From Aggregatilineales bacterium (GTDB lineage: Bacteria > Chloroflexota > Anaerolineae > Aggregatilineales > Phototrophicaceae), in the NCBI GenBank assembly GCA_029975765.1, contig JARKOK010000529.1, positions 1 to 43,476 of the forward strand: 43,476 bases of DNA, given 5' to 3'. Made by a program: the position numbers and the translations under genes. The notes beneath the pieces are model-generated. The model ran no database searches. It saw only the letters and a program-made list of their open reading frames with translations, and was not told where the DNA came from. Below, one piece after another: positions 26,384 to 35,880 of the stretch. Each line of letters starts with the position of its first letter. Positions within the stretch are counted from its first letter, which is position 1.

Positions 26384-27427
26384 ATGCAAAGCATCTTCGA
26401 CTCCGGCGCGCCGCTTGACCGCCTCGCTGATCTGTTCCGCGATTTTGGCGATCTGATTCAAGAGGCTTCGCCGCTGTATGCCGGGTTATCCGTTCAGATC
26501 GCTGGAGATGCCGACTTACTGGCGCTGGCGGCTCATGCCCGACGCGGCCAGCCAGTACAGAACATGCTGTTCGCTGCCGTCCACGATTTGCTGTTACGCG
26601 GCGTGGCACATCCACTGGCGGCTTACTATCCGAGTGTGACTGCATCCCCTGTATCCGGTGACCCATTCCCCGCTTTTCAGGCCTTCTGTCACGAATACGC
26701 CGATGACATTCGCGCGCTGCTGGCCTCACGCCGTGTGCAGACGAACGAGGTCGGTCGCTGCGCGCTGCTGCTGCCAGCGTTTTATACCGTCGCCAGCCAG
26801 TCCGGTCATCTGCCACTGATATTAATCGAAGTCGGCGCGAGCGCGGGATTAAATCTGCTGTGGGATCGTTACGCTTACGACTATGGAACAGGCCGGCTCT
26901 ATGGCAGTTCACCGCTGGTCTTGACCTGCGAACTGCGCGGCAGCGTACAGCCGCCGCTGCCGGACACACCGCCGGCGGTGAGCGAACGAGTTGGCCTTGA
27001 CCTGAATCCAATTGATATTCGGGATGCTGACGCGGTGCGCTGGCTGCGGGCGCTGGTCTGGCCTGACCAGCCGTACCGGATGCAGCGGCTGGAAACGGCC
27101 ATCGCACTGGCGCAGTCGAATCCTCCCCGGCTGGCCGCCGGTGATGCGTTGGCGCATCTGCCCGATTTGCTGGCGGCACCGCCGGATACCGCCGTGTGTG
27201 TTTATCACAGTTTTGTTCTGAACCAGATCAGTCAGGAAAACCGCGATCAATATTACAATCTGCTGGCAGCTTACTCCCACCAGCGCGATCTCTATGATAT
27301 TGCCCTGGAATGGATTGGCACACCCACACCGGAAATCACCCTCCGCACTTTTCGCGGCGGTGATGTGCGCGAAACGCTGCTCGCCGTCTGCGAACCACAT
27401 GGCCGCTGGCTGGAATGGCGTGCTTAA
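26384..27427 (+). CDS. DUF2332-like protein
   Basis: LILIEVGASAGLNLLWDRYAYDYG, RVGLDLNPIDIRDADAVRWLRALVWPDQ, VCVYHSFVLNQ; family assignment from recall. Confidence 0.8.
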   Translation: MQSIFDSGAPLDRLADLFRDFGDLIQEASPLYAGLSVQIAGDADLLALAAHARRGQPVQNMLFAAVHDLLLRGVAHPLAAYYPSVTASPVSGDPFPAFQAFCHEYADDIRALLASRRVQTNEVGRCALLLPAFYTVASQSGHLPLILIEVGASAGLNLLWDRYAYDYGTGRLYGSSPLVLTCELRGSVQPPLPDTPPAVSERVGLDLNPIDIRDADAVRWLRALVWPDQPYRMQRLETAIALAQSNPPRLAAGDALAHLPDLLAAPPDTAVCVYHSFVLNQISQENRDQYYNLLAAYSHQRDLYDIALEWIGTPTPEITLRTFRGGDVRETLLAVCEPHGRWLEWRA

Positions 27428-28237
27428 TCAGTCGGGAATCACCACGCTGTCCAGACCTGCCTCCGGTGGCGGATACTGTGGGTTCATGTCGGCCAGCGTG
27501 TTCAGAATCACCCGCGTTACGAACAGATCACGATACCATTTATGATTGGCCGGTACGATAAACCAGGGAGCATAGTCGGTATTACACCGGGAGAGCGCAT
27601 CCTCATACGCCGCCATGTAATCATTCCAGCGTTCGCGCACCGGCAGATCGCCAATCGAAAATTTCCAGTTCTTATCAGCTTTATCCAGCCGCGCTTGCAG
27701 CCGTTGCTTCTGCTCATCTTTGCTGATGTGCAGGTAAAACTTCAGAATGCGTGTGCCATTGTCCGCGATCAGCCGCTCAAAAGCATTAATATGCTCGTAA
27801 CGCGCCCGCCAGACTTTTTCCGGTACCAGTTGGTTCACCCGCGCGATTAACACATCCTCATAATGACTGCGGTTGAAAATACCAATATAGCCTTTACCGG
27901 GGGTTTGTGGATGCACGCGCCACAAAAAATCATGGGCCAGTTCGGTCGGTGTAGGGGCTTTGAAGGCTGCAACATAGACTCCTGCCGGGTTCATGCCGCT
28001 GAATACCTTCTTGATGACGCCGTCTTTGCCGCCGGTATCCATTGCCTGAAACACGATCAGCAGTGATTGTTTGCCCTCAGCGTACAGGCGTTCCTGCCAT
28101 TCCTGCATCTGCACTTGCAGGCGGTCAACCTCCGCCCGCGCTGCATCCTTATCATACGTTTCGTGGAAATCCGGGTCACAGTCGCTCAGATCAATCGTCG
28201 TACCCGGCTTTGGAGAAAAATGATCTTTTTTGCTCAT
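27428..28237 (-). CDS. ppk2: Polyphosphate kinase 2 family protein
   Basis: LLIVFQAMDTGGKDGVIKKVFSGMNPAGVYVAAFKAPTPTELAHDFLWRVHPQTPGKGYIGIFNRSHYEDVL; start at MSKKDHF. Confidence 0.95.
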   Translation of the reverse strand: MSKKDHFSPKPGTTIDLSDCDPDFHETYDKDAARAEVDRLQVQMQEWQERLYAEGKQSLLIVFQAMDTGGKDGVIKKVFSGMNPAGVYVAAFKAPTPTELAHDFLWRVHPQTPGKGYIGIFNRSHYEDVLIARVNQLVPEKVWRARYEHINAFERLIADNGTRILKFYLHISKDEQKQRLQARLDKADKNWKFSIGDLPVRERWNDYMAAYEDALSRCNTDYAPWFIVPANHKWYRDLFVTRVILNTLADMNPQYPPPEAGLDSVVIPD

Positions 28238-28287
28238 AAATCGGTTCCTCAGGATGAACTCTTTAAGGGTGCTGATTGGATAAAAGA

Positions 28288-30006
28288 TCAATCCGGTAAA
28301 TCGGCCTCACTGCGCGGTTCGATGGTCAGGGTTTCTTCGTTACGGTACGTGACCATGCCCTGTCCCGCGCCTTTGATTTTTTTTACGTACATGCAGCGGG
28401 TAACATCTACCGGGACTTTGTTATCTCCCCGGCGCGCGCTGTAGTAGGCTGCCAGCGCCGCCGCCTGCTCAATCACGGCAGCCGGAGTCTGGCGGCCATC
28501 GAACTTGATAATCACGTGCGCGCCTGGCACGTCACGGGCGTGCAGCCACAGGTCCTGCCCCTCACCCTTACCGAACGTGACCTGTTCGTTCTGTCGGCTG
28601 TTGCGCCCCACCCAGATGACATAATTATCTTTCGTAACAACTTTTAGCGGCGCACTCTGGCCGCTGCCGGCGATACGCTTCGCCGGTTTACCGCGCCAGT
28701 ACCCGCCAGCCTGAAGCGCCTGCTGCACCTCGTCAATCTCCGGCCAGTTGGCGGCCAGTTCCAGGTCAGTATCCAGTTGGTCAAGAAAGGCCAGTTCGCG
28801 GCGCGTTTCTTCGATCAGACGCGGCACATCCTCCAGCGCGCGTTTCGCTTTGTCATATCGTTCAAAGTATCGCTGCGCGTTTTCCAGTGGGGTGAGTGTT
28901 GGGTCGAGATTGATGGTCAGTTCGGGCTGGTCAGGATCATACTGTGCCTTCAACTCGGTCTGCTTCGGTTGCAGGGTGTACTGGTAGGCGAGGATGAGTT
29001 CCCCACTCTGCCGTAGTGTATCGCGCTCGGATTCATCAGTCAGCGACTTTTCCAGCGAAGCGAGTTTAGCGCGCAGTTTCGCCTGTCCTTCACGCAGTTC
29101 GTCCCGTACCGGCACTTTGGCGGCGGCATACGCTTCTTCGCCCACTGGCGCGCCATAATAGGCAGCTAGTGCCTCGCTCAGGCTGGATACACGACGCCAG
29201 CCAGGGACGCTTTCCAGTGGATAGACGCTGTAAGCCGCAACACTGTCTTCATTTTCGACGATACCCGGCTGCCACTCACGGCGTGCCAGAGGGGTTATGA
29301 CTACGCGAATAGCCTCCAGCAGATGCTCGATGTCGGCATCGGTCGCACGCTGGTTCACCTCACCTCCGGCGCGATACACCAGTTCTTTCGCCAGCAGCGG
29401 ACTTACACCCAGCAACCGCGAGGCTAACACCTGTGCTGTCCTGCGTTTCGGGTCATCATTCTGCTGGAAGATACCCAGCAGCGTTTCGGGGGTTAATGCC
29501 GCCGGATCATGTTTGCCGGTCTGGGGCGGCGGCAGCTTATAATCGTGCTGCGGCAGGCTGAGGCGGTAGCGGTTTTCCTCCGGCCCAACCCGGCGCATAC
29601 AGTCAAGAATCACACCCTTTTGCACCAGCAGCAGGTTGCTGCGCCGCTCCATCGGCTCAATGACAATCGTCACATCACCTTCCGGCCCCTGCACATCCAG
29701 CATCAGAATGCGTTCCCAGGCCGGCTGGCTGACATGCGTGATAATCCCACCCTCGACATACCGCCGGAACAGCAGCCCCAACAGCAGCGGTTTGGTCACA
29801 CCGCGCCGCAGTTTATCGGCTACCAGATGCACGCGCGGCCTCTGCGCATCGGCACTCAGATACAGGTAGCGCCGCTGGTGGTGGGCGTAAATTTCCAGTC
29901 CCAGGCCGGTGGGGTCAACATCTAACACATCCTGCACGCGACCACCCACCAGCACGTCCAGAATTTCATCTGCCAGCGCGGCCAGCGTGAACGCATCCAG
30001 ATACAT
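28288..30006 (-). CDS. rqcH: NFACT family protein (RqcH/Rqc2 homolog)
   Basis: N-term MYLDAFTLAALADEILDVLVGGRVQDV; coiled-coil; C-term DNYVIWVGRNSRQNEQVTFGKGEGQDLWLHARDVPGAHVIIK (NFACT-R). Confidence 0.93.
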   Translation of the reverse strand: MYLDAFTLAALADEILDVLVGGRVQDVLDVDPTGLGLEIYAHHQRRYLYLSADAQRPRVHLVADKLRRGVTKPLLLGLLFRRYVEGGIITHVSQPAWERILMLDVQGPEGDVTIVIEPMERRSNLLLVQKGVILDCMRRVGPEENRYRLSLPQHDYKLPPPQTGKHDPAALTPETLLGIFQQNDDPKRRTAQVLASRLLGVSPLLAKELVYRAGGEVNQRATDADIEHLLEAIRVVITPLARREWQPGIVENEDSVAAYSVYPLESVPGWRRVSSLSEALAAYYGAPVGEEAYAAAKVPVRDELREGQAKLRAKLASLEKSLTDESERDTLRQSGELILAYQYTLQPKQTELKAQYDPDQPELTINLDPTLTPLENAQRYFERYDKAKRALEDVPRLIEETRRELAFLDQLDTDLELAANWPEIDEVQQALQAGGYWRGKPAKRIAGSGQSAPLKVVTKDNYVIWVGRNSRQNEQVTFGKGEGQDLWLHARDVPGAHVIIKFDGRQTPAAVIEQAAALAAYYSARRGDNKVPVDVTRCMYVKKIKGAGQGMVTYRNEETLTIEPRSEADLPD

Positions 30007-30008
30007 GA

Positions 30009-30482
30009 TTAATGCGCGTCCGGTGTCAGCAGGTAAGCGATAATATCCCCCAATTCCTGCTCCATCAGCAGATCAGGATAATTCTGGGGCATCGCCGGGG
30101 TAAAACCATCCACCACAAACGCCGCCGGCTGCGTGATGGATTCGTAAATGTATGCGGAGGCTGTTAACGGCGGGCGGCGCGTGCTCGCGCGGTCGGCCAC
30201 ACCCGCGAACGGCGGCGCGATTTTGTTCTCCGCCCCCGCGCGATGACAGGCGATGCAGTTGTACTTTTCCACCCACTGCGCGCCGTTGGCCGGGTCTGCA
30301 TCCGCCAGCAGCGCGGCAACCGTCGCCTGGTAGGTGTCGGCGGCCAGCACTACCGGCGTAGGGGCCGCCAGTTCCGACTCCGTCGTCAGCACAAATTCAA
30401 TGATAAAAATGACCGTGATCAGTACCAGCAGCGCCAGCGCCACGAATACCGGCCACCGCGCCGCTCTGGATTCGCCGTTCAC
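30009..30482 (-). CDS. Membrane-anchored monoheme c-type cytochrome
   Basis: N-terminal TM VFVALALLVLITVIFIIEFVLT; CIACH heme motif; distal Met in FTPAMPQNY. Confidence 0.9.
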   Translation of the reverse strand: MNGESRAARWPVFVALALLVLITVIFIIEFVLTTESELAAPTPVVLAADTYQATVAALLADADPANGAQWVEKYNCIACHRAGAENKIAPPFAGVADRASTRRPPLTASAYIYESITQPAAFVVDGFTPAMPQNYPDLLMEQELGDIIAYLLTPDAH

Positions 30483-31375
30483 AACACCAACCGATCAATC
30501 ATCATCGCCAGAAACAGGAAGGCCAGATAAGCCGTCGAGAACTTGTACATGCTGCGCGCCGCCGCGCCTGTGCCCAGGCGAATCAGGTTGATCGAAGCGT
30601 GAATCAGCCCCAGCCCCAGCAGCACCGCCGCCAGCAAATACACGATCCCCAACACCTGAAACGGCAGCGGCAGCAGCGCGATCACAAACAGTTGGATCGA
30701 ATATAACAAAATCTGGATGCGGGTAGCTTCTTCGCCGCGCGCCACCGGCATCATCGGGACGTTTGCCAGCGCATAATCCTTATTGACCAGCAGCGCCAGC
30801 GCCCAGCTATGCGGCGGCGTCCAGTAAAAGACAATCGCAAACAGCGCGAACGCCTCCAGCGACAGCGAACCAGTGACCGCCGCCCACCCGACCAGCACCG
30901 GCACCGCCCCCGCCCCGCCGCCAATCAGGATATTCACGACGGTATTGCGTTTGAGGATCATGGTATACAGGATGACGTAATACAGCCCGCCAAACAGCGC
31001 CAGCCCTGCCGCCAGCCAGTTCACCCACACGCCCAGCACCAGCACCGACCAGGCCACCAGCGCCAGGCCAAAAAACAGCGCATTGACCGGTTCCACCCGA
31101 CCGGAGGGAATAGGCCGCCGCGCAGTACGCGCCATTTTGGCATCCATGTCGCGGTCGAGATACTGGTTGATCGCGCTGGAACCCGCCGCTGCAAATGCCC
31201 CGCCAATCAAGGTCGGTATCAGGATCGAAAACTGGGGGATGCCGTCAGCGGCAATCACCATCGCCGTCAGCGTGGTGAACAGCAGCAGCAGCACAATACG
31301 CAGTTTCGCCAGTTCCAGATAGGTTTTAAGCGTTGAGGTAAAATTTAACTGGTAGCTTCGGACTGAGGATTCCAT
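30479..31375 (-). CDS. ctaB: Protoheme IX farnesyltransferase
   Basis: NQYLDRDMDAKMARTARRPIPSGRV; multiple TM; FYWTPPHSWALALLVNKDYALANVPMMPV. Confidence 0.95.
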   Translation of the reverse strand: MESSVRSYQLNFTSTLKTYLELAKLRIVLLLLFTTLTAMVIAADGIPQFSILIPTLIGGAFAAAGSSAINQYLDRDMDAKMARTARRPIPSGRVEPVNALFFGLALVAWSVLVLGVWVNWLAAGLALFGGLYYVILYTMILKRNTVVNILIGGGAGAVPVLVGWAAVTGSLSLEAFALFAIVFYWTPPHSWALALLVNKDYALANVPMMPVARGEEATRIQILLYSIQLFVIALLPLPFQVLGIVYLLAAVLLGLGLIHASINLIRLGTGAAARSMYKFSTAYLAFLFLAMMIDRLVL

Positions 31376-32292
31376 TGTTGCTCGTTTGATACTCCGCTTT
31401 CCCGATTATTCAGCCATTCTGTCGCGCTTAATACCACCAGCAGCGCCCAAGTGGCCGCCGCAAAACCGACGTGCGCCGCGCCCCACAGCGGGGCCGCACT
31501 GGTTAATACATACAGCGCGCCCACACCCGCCTGTGCCAGATACATCACCAGCGCCCATGCTGCCAGCGTCCGGGCGCTGCCGCTGCGCTGTTTGACCGCG
31601 TACCACACCAGGATGAGCAGAGATACACCCAGCGCCAGCACGGCGAAACGGTGGAACATATGAATCGTCGCTAACTGCCCCTGGCTGAATGGCAGAACCT
31701 GTCCATTACACAGCGGCCAATCAGTACAGGCCAGTGTTGCGCCGCTGCCGCGTACCAGTGCGCCGGTCAGGATGATCACCAGCGCCAGTGCCGCCGTAAT
31801 GTAGGCCAGCAGCGTGACCGTATCCCCCCCACGCCGCGCCTGCGGGCGATAGGACGCCCACACCACCGCCACCAGCAGCGCGCCCAGCAGCAGCATCGCC
31901 GTACCCAGATGCAGCGTGACAAAGGTCGGCGGCAGTTCCAGCACCACCACAATCGCGCCCAGCAGACTCTGTACGGCGAACAGCACCGCCGCCAGCACTG
32001 TCATCGTCAGCACTTTTCGATTTTGCTGGCGGTACGCGCGGATCGCTACCACCAGCGTACCAATCCCCAATAACCCGATCAGGATGGCAAACAGCCGGTG
32101 CAGCCATTCAATCCATGCCGTGATATTGTCCAGGGGCGGGAAGACCGTACCGTTGCACAGCGGCCAGTGATTACCGCAGCCCAGCCCGGAGTCGGTGACC
32201 CGCACCACCGCGCCAAACACAATCAGGCCAAAAGTAAAGAGCGCCGTTGCCAGCGCCAGACGCGTAAATAATCGCGGAGAATTTCCCTGCAT
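31345..32292 (-). CDS. ctaA: Heme A synthase (COX15/CtaA)
   Basis: FGAVVRVTDSGLGCGNHWPLCNGTVFPP; LHRLFAILIG; VRGSGATLACTDWPLCNGQ; IHMFHRFAVL. Confidence 0.94.
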   Translation of the reverse strand: MQGNSPRLFTRLALATALFTFGLIVFGAVVRVTDSGLGCGNHWPLCNGTVFPPLDNITAWIEWLHRLFAILIGLLGIGTLVVAIRAYRQQNRKVLTMTVLAAVLFAVQSLLGAIVVVLELPPTFVTLHLGTAMLLLGALLVAVVWASYRPQARRGGDTVTLLAYITAALALVIILTGALVRGSGATLACTDWPLCNGQVLPFSQGQLATIHMFHRFAVLALGVSLLILVWYAVKQRSGSARTLAAWALVMYLAQAGVGALYVLTSAAPLWGAAHVGFAAATWALLVVLSATEWLNNRESGVSNEQQWNPQSEATS

Positions 32293-32389
32293 GACAACCC
32301 GACCTAACACCGGATGGTGTTATTCTACACACACCGTTACAGATTTTCGAGAATTACTTAGATTCCACTCAAGTTCAACCTGCACCTGG

Positions 32390-32737
32390 CTACGTCTTTT
32401 CGGCGGCGCTGGTCATAGCCGGCGGAGCATCACCCTCAGCCTTAACCCGTTTTACCTGCCGGTGCAGCAACCAGAACACAATCATCAGCGTAACGGTCGC
32501 GCCGACCAGATTAAACAGCACAAAACCGATGAGCAGGAAAAGCTGCTCGGCTTTCCAGGGTGTCATGTCCAACACGGAAGCATCCGGGTTATTCGTCGTG
32601 CGAATCACGGCAGGAATCTGGAATATGCCGCCCTGAGATGCAATCTGCGCTGTCAAACCGCCGCCGATAATCAACAGTAAAATAACAAACATCAACAATG
32701 CCAACCGCCGCACGACAAACCTCCACATGGTTACCAA
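32390..32737 (-). CDS. Small membrane protein of unknown function (2 TM)
   Basis: LALLMFVILLLIIGGGLTAQIA and LFLLIGFVLFNLVGATVTLMIVFWLL. Confidence 0.75.
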   Translation of the reverse strand: MVTMWRFVVRRLALLMFVILLLIIGGGLTAQIASQGGIFQIPAVIRTTNNPDASVLDMTPWKAEQLFLLIGFVLFNLVGATVTLMIVFWLLHRQVKRVKAEGDAPPAMTSAAEKT

Positions 32738-32791
32738 CCCGAACGCTGCGAAATTGTACTCTTTCTCACAAGGCGCTGCAACCAGTGCCCG

Positions 32792-33664
32792 CTAAGGTTC
32801 GTCGCTGCCGGCAGGTTCCACCCGCGACATCTCGCGCTGTTCCTGAATTGCATCATCCACTGCGTCATGTTCTTCGCTGCTCACCGCCAGTGCATAATCT
32901 TCGCGGCTGTCTGCGGCTTCACCGGCGCTCTGCTGCGCTTCAACCATCGTTTCTCCACCCTCGCTGATTTCCAGCGGCAGGCTGAAGGAGAAGGTTGTGC
33001 CCTGCCCCGGCGTACTCTCTAACCAGATATGCCCGCCGTGTTTATGGACAATCGCGCGCGAAATTGCCAGCCCCAGGCCGCTGCCTTCAATCTTGAGGGC
33101 CACGCCCTCCCGCGACCGGAAGAACCGCTCAAAAACACGCGGCTGATCTTCCGGCGAAATACCCATACCGCTGTCCCGCACGCGCACCACCACTCGGTCA
33201 GTTTCGCGCTGCGCCTGAATCCAGACCTGCCCACCATCCCGGTTATACTTGATGCCGTTGCTGATCAGGTTGTCCATGACCTGCACCAGCCGCTGTGGAT
33301 CCGCCTGAATCAACCCCAGGTGGTCATCAAGCTGCATATGAATCCGAATGCTTCGCTGTTCGGCACTGTCGCGCAGCATCTCAACCACCTCACGGATGAC
33401 AGCCGCCAGATCACATTCAGCCAGTTCCAGCGCCATACCGGCATCCAACCACGAAATATCCAGCAGGCGTGCCACCAGATGTTCCATACGCTGCAAGCCG
33501 TTCAGGGCTTTGTCGGCAAAATGCTGCTGGCGCTCGTTCAGCGAACCGAGCTGTTGCACCAGTTCAATACAACCGCGCACGGAATTGATCGGCGTTTTCA
33601 GATCATGTGCTACGGTGTTCAGCCAATCCACTTGCGGGTCATTTGCCTCAGTCATGGTTCTCAC
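32792..33664 (-). CDS. Histidine kinase (HisKA + HATPase) lacking any N-terminal sensor or TM domain
   Basis: LNTVAHDLKTPINSVRGCIELV (H-box), VMDNLISNGIKYNRDGGQV (N), VRDSGMGISPEDQPRVFERFFR (G1/F), GSGLGLAISRAIVHKHGGHIW (G2); only about 20 residues before the H-box. Confidence 0.93.
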   Translation of the reverse strand: MRTMTEANDPQVDWLNTVAHDLKTPINSVRGCIELVQQLGSLNERQQHFADKALNGLQRMEHLVARLLDISWLDAGMALELAECDLAAVIREVVEMLRDSAEQRSIRIHMQLDDHLGLIQADPQRLVQVMDNLISNGIKYNRDGGQVWIQAQRETDRVVVRVRDSGMGISPEDQPRVFERFFRSREGVALKIEGSGLGLAISRAIVHKHGGHIWLESTPGQGTTFSFSLPLEISEGGETMVEAQQSAGEAADSREDYALAVSSEEHDAVDDAIQEQREMSRVEPAGSDEP

Positions 33665-34547
33665 CCGAACATAATAAACCGGGAAGGGTGTTCAGTGCGT
33701 AGGCCAGTCGCGTGCCCGGCCAGGTCAGCAGTGTCCCGTCTACCAGCATCACCCGGTTTTGCCGCGCCGCTGGAACATCCAGCCCAGCGAACAATGGGAG
33801 ATGCGCCTCGGTGAACGGATAGGGTTCGCTGGGCAGCAGAATGACATCAGGCTGTGCGGCCACGACTTCATCCAGCGTCACACGGGGGTAGCGCGTATCC
33901 CGCCCGGCGGCGCGTGGGTCATCGGCGGCATATGGCACCGCCTGACCCACATCCGCCGCTAACGGATACTGCCGTTCACGATCCGCGAAAACGTTGGTGC
34001 CGCCGCTAACGCGCAGGATGTCATGACAGTAGGTGCCGGCATTAAAGGTCATCAACGGGTCAAGCCAGATGGGCGCGAACACCCGGCACGGCTGCACCCG
34101 GTTTTCAGCCAGCCGCAGCACCCAGTCATACGTTTGTTCGATCAACCGCACACGCGGCACCATCGCCGGTTCATCGAACACATGCATCATATTCCACAGC
34201 AGATTGATCGCTTCCAGGACGGTGCGCGGGAATGTCACCCACACCGGAATCCCCGCATCCTGCAAACGAGCCACCGTCTCGCGCTGGTTCTCCTCACGGT
34301 TGGCGATCACCAGGTCGGGCTGCAACGCGATAATGCGCTCGACATCCGGGTTCTTGGTGCCGCCGATGTGCGGCAGAGCAGCCACCTTATCCACCGGATA
34401 GATACAGTAATCGGTAACGCCTATCAGCCGGTCACCCAGATTCAGATCGAACAACGATTCGGTCACACTGGGTACTAGCGACACCACGCGGCGGGGTGGC
34501 TGTGTTACCGGCGCTTCCATCTCGTAGGTGTAGGTGTTCGCGTCCAT
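33648..34547 (-). CDS. BtuF-like helical-backbone metal/corrinoid-binding protein without signal peptide
   Basis: PPRRVVSLVPSVTESLFDLNLGDRLIGVTDYCIYP; HIGGTKNPDVERIIALQPDLVIANREENQRE. ATG 34547 preferred because the ORF-track extension to 34856 overlaps purA and looks non-coding. Confidence 0.88.
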   Translation of the reverse strand: MDANTYTYEMEAPVTQPPRRVVSLVPSVTESLFDLNLGDRLIGVTDYCIYPVDKVAALPHIGGTKNPDVERIIALQPDLVIANREENQRETVARLQDAGIPVWVTFPRTVLEAINLLWNMMHVFDEPAMVPRVRLIEQTYDWVLRLAENRVQPCRVFAPIWLDPLMTFNAGTYCHDILRVSGGTNVFADRERQYPLAADVGQAVPYAADDPRAAGRDTRYPRVTLDEVVAAQPDVILLPSEPYPFTEAHLPLFAGLDVPAARQNRVMLVDGTLLTWPGTRLAYALNTLPGLLCSGENHD

Positions 34548-34562
34548 GTGCCTCGCAAATCT

Positions 34563-34592
34563 GTAGAGACGGGGCGTGTCTCTCGTCTCTAC
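34563..34592. repeat. REP-like hairpin
   Basis: GTAGAGACG-ggggcgtgtctct-like loop-CGTCTCTAC, perfect 9-bp arms. Confidence 0.75.
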
Positions 34593-34593
34593 C

Positions 34594-35880
34594 CTATAAC
34601 TGCACCAACTGGTCGCGCTCCGGCCCGACGCTGACCGTATGCACCGGCGTGCCGCACACCTCGGCAATCCGCTGGATATAACGCCGCGCCGCCGCCGGCA
34701 AATCGCCGCCGCGCCGCGCGCCGCTGATGTCCTCCTGCCAGCCGGATAGCGTTTCATACACCGGCTCGGCGCGTTCGAGTTCGGCGTTGGTTGTTGGTGG
34801 ATAATCCAGCAATTTGCCATCCACCCGGTATGCAACCGCAAGTTTGAGTTCCTCAAACCCGCTCAGAATATCGAGTTTGGTGAGTACCAGCTCGGTACAG
34901 CCGTTAATCAACACCGCGTAACGCAGCATAACAGCATCCAGCCAGCCGCAGCGCCGGGGACGCCCGGTGGTCGTCCCGTACTCATCCCAGAAATGCTCGC
35001 CCGTGCCGCGCAGCCGGTCACCCAGCGCGTCGGTCAGTTCGGTCGGCATGGGCCCCGCGCCAACACGGGTGCTGAAACTTTTGGCCGCCCCAACCACCCG
35101 GTCAATCCTGCCCGGCCCGATACCGAGTCCGGTCAGCGCCCCGCCTGCTGTTGGGGATGAACTGGTCACAAACGGATAACTGCCATGATCCACATCCAGC
35201 AGCGTCCCCTGTGCGCCCTCACACAACACCCGCGCGCCTTCCTGCAACCGTTGGTTCAGATATACGGCGGTATCCGCCAGAAAGGGCTGCAAACGCGCCG
35301 CCGCCTCAATATAAGGTGCGACCGCCGCATCGGCATCCAGTGTCGCCATATCCTGCCGCGCCAGCACCTCGTTCGCTTCACGAATACTCTGGTGCAGCGC
35401 GTCGGCAAATTCTTCGATGTTCGCCATATCGCCGGCACGGATGCCTTTGCGTCCGGTTTTGTCCAGATAGGCTGGCCCAATCCCACGCAGCGTGGTGCCA
35501 ATGGCCTGCGCGCCGCGCGCTTTTTCCGAAGCCGCATCCAGCGCGATATGCGCCGGGGTGATCAGATGCGCCCGCGTGCTGAACAGCAGCCGTTCCGGCG
35601 TAATGGTCACACCCAAGGCCTGAAGCTGATCCATCTCTTTGACCAGATTAACCGGGTTAACCACCATGCCGTTGCCCAGCACGCACATCACCTGCCCGCG
35701 CAAAATCCCGGACGGAATGGTGTGCAATTTAAATACCTGCTGCCCAACATAAACGGTATGCCCGGCGTTGTCACCCCCGCCATAGCGCGCCACTACGTCC
35801 GACTCTGTCGCCAGCCAATCGGCGATACGGCCTTTGCCTTCATCGCCCCACTGCGCTCCAACCAATACTGTTGCTGGCAT
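34594..35880 (-). CDS. purA: Adenylosuccinate synthetase
   Basis: ATVLVGAQWGDEGKGRIADWLA; VARYGGGDNAGHTVYVG; GTTLRGIGPAYLDKTGRKGIRAGD; EGAQGTLLDVDHGSYPFVTSSSPTAGG. Confidence 0.97.
   Translation of the reverse strand: MPATVLVGAQWGDEGKGRIADWLATESDVVARYGGGDNAGHTVYVGQQVFKLHTIPSGILRGQVMCVLGNGMVVNPVNLVKEMDQLQALGVTITPERLLFSTRAHLITPAHIALDAASEKARGAQAIGTTLRGIGPAYLDKTGRKGIRAGDMANIEEFADALHQSIREANEVLARQDMATLDADAAVAPYIEAAARLQPFLADTAVYLNQRLQEGARVLCEGAQGTLLDVDHGSYPFVTSSSPTAGGALTGLGIGPGRIDRVVGAAKSFSTRVGAGPMPTELTDALGDRLRGTGEHFWDEYGTTTGRPRRCGWLDAVMLRYAVLINGCTELVLTKLDILSGFEELKLAVAYRVDGKLLDYPPTTNAELERAEPVYETLSGWQEDISGARRGGDLPAAARRYIQRIAEVCGTPVHTVSVGPERDQLVQL

Noticed and set aside
34548-34856. ORF-track N-terminal extension of the BtuF-like protein
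   Set aside because: Overlaps the purA 3' end by about 260 nt and has Arg/Cys-rich non-protein-like composition; ATG 34547 starts the recognisable domain.
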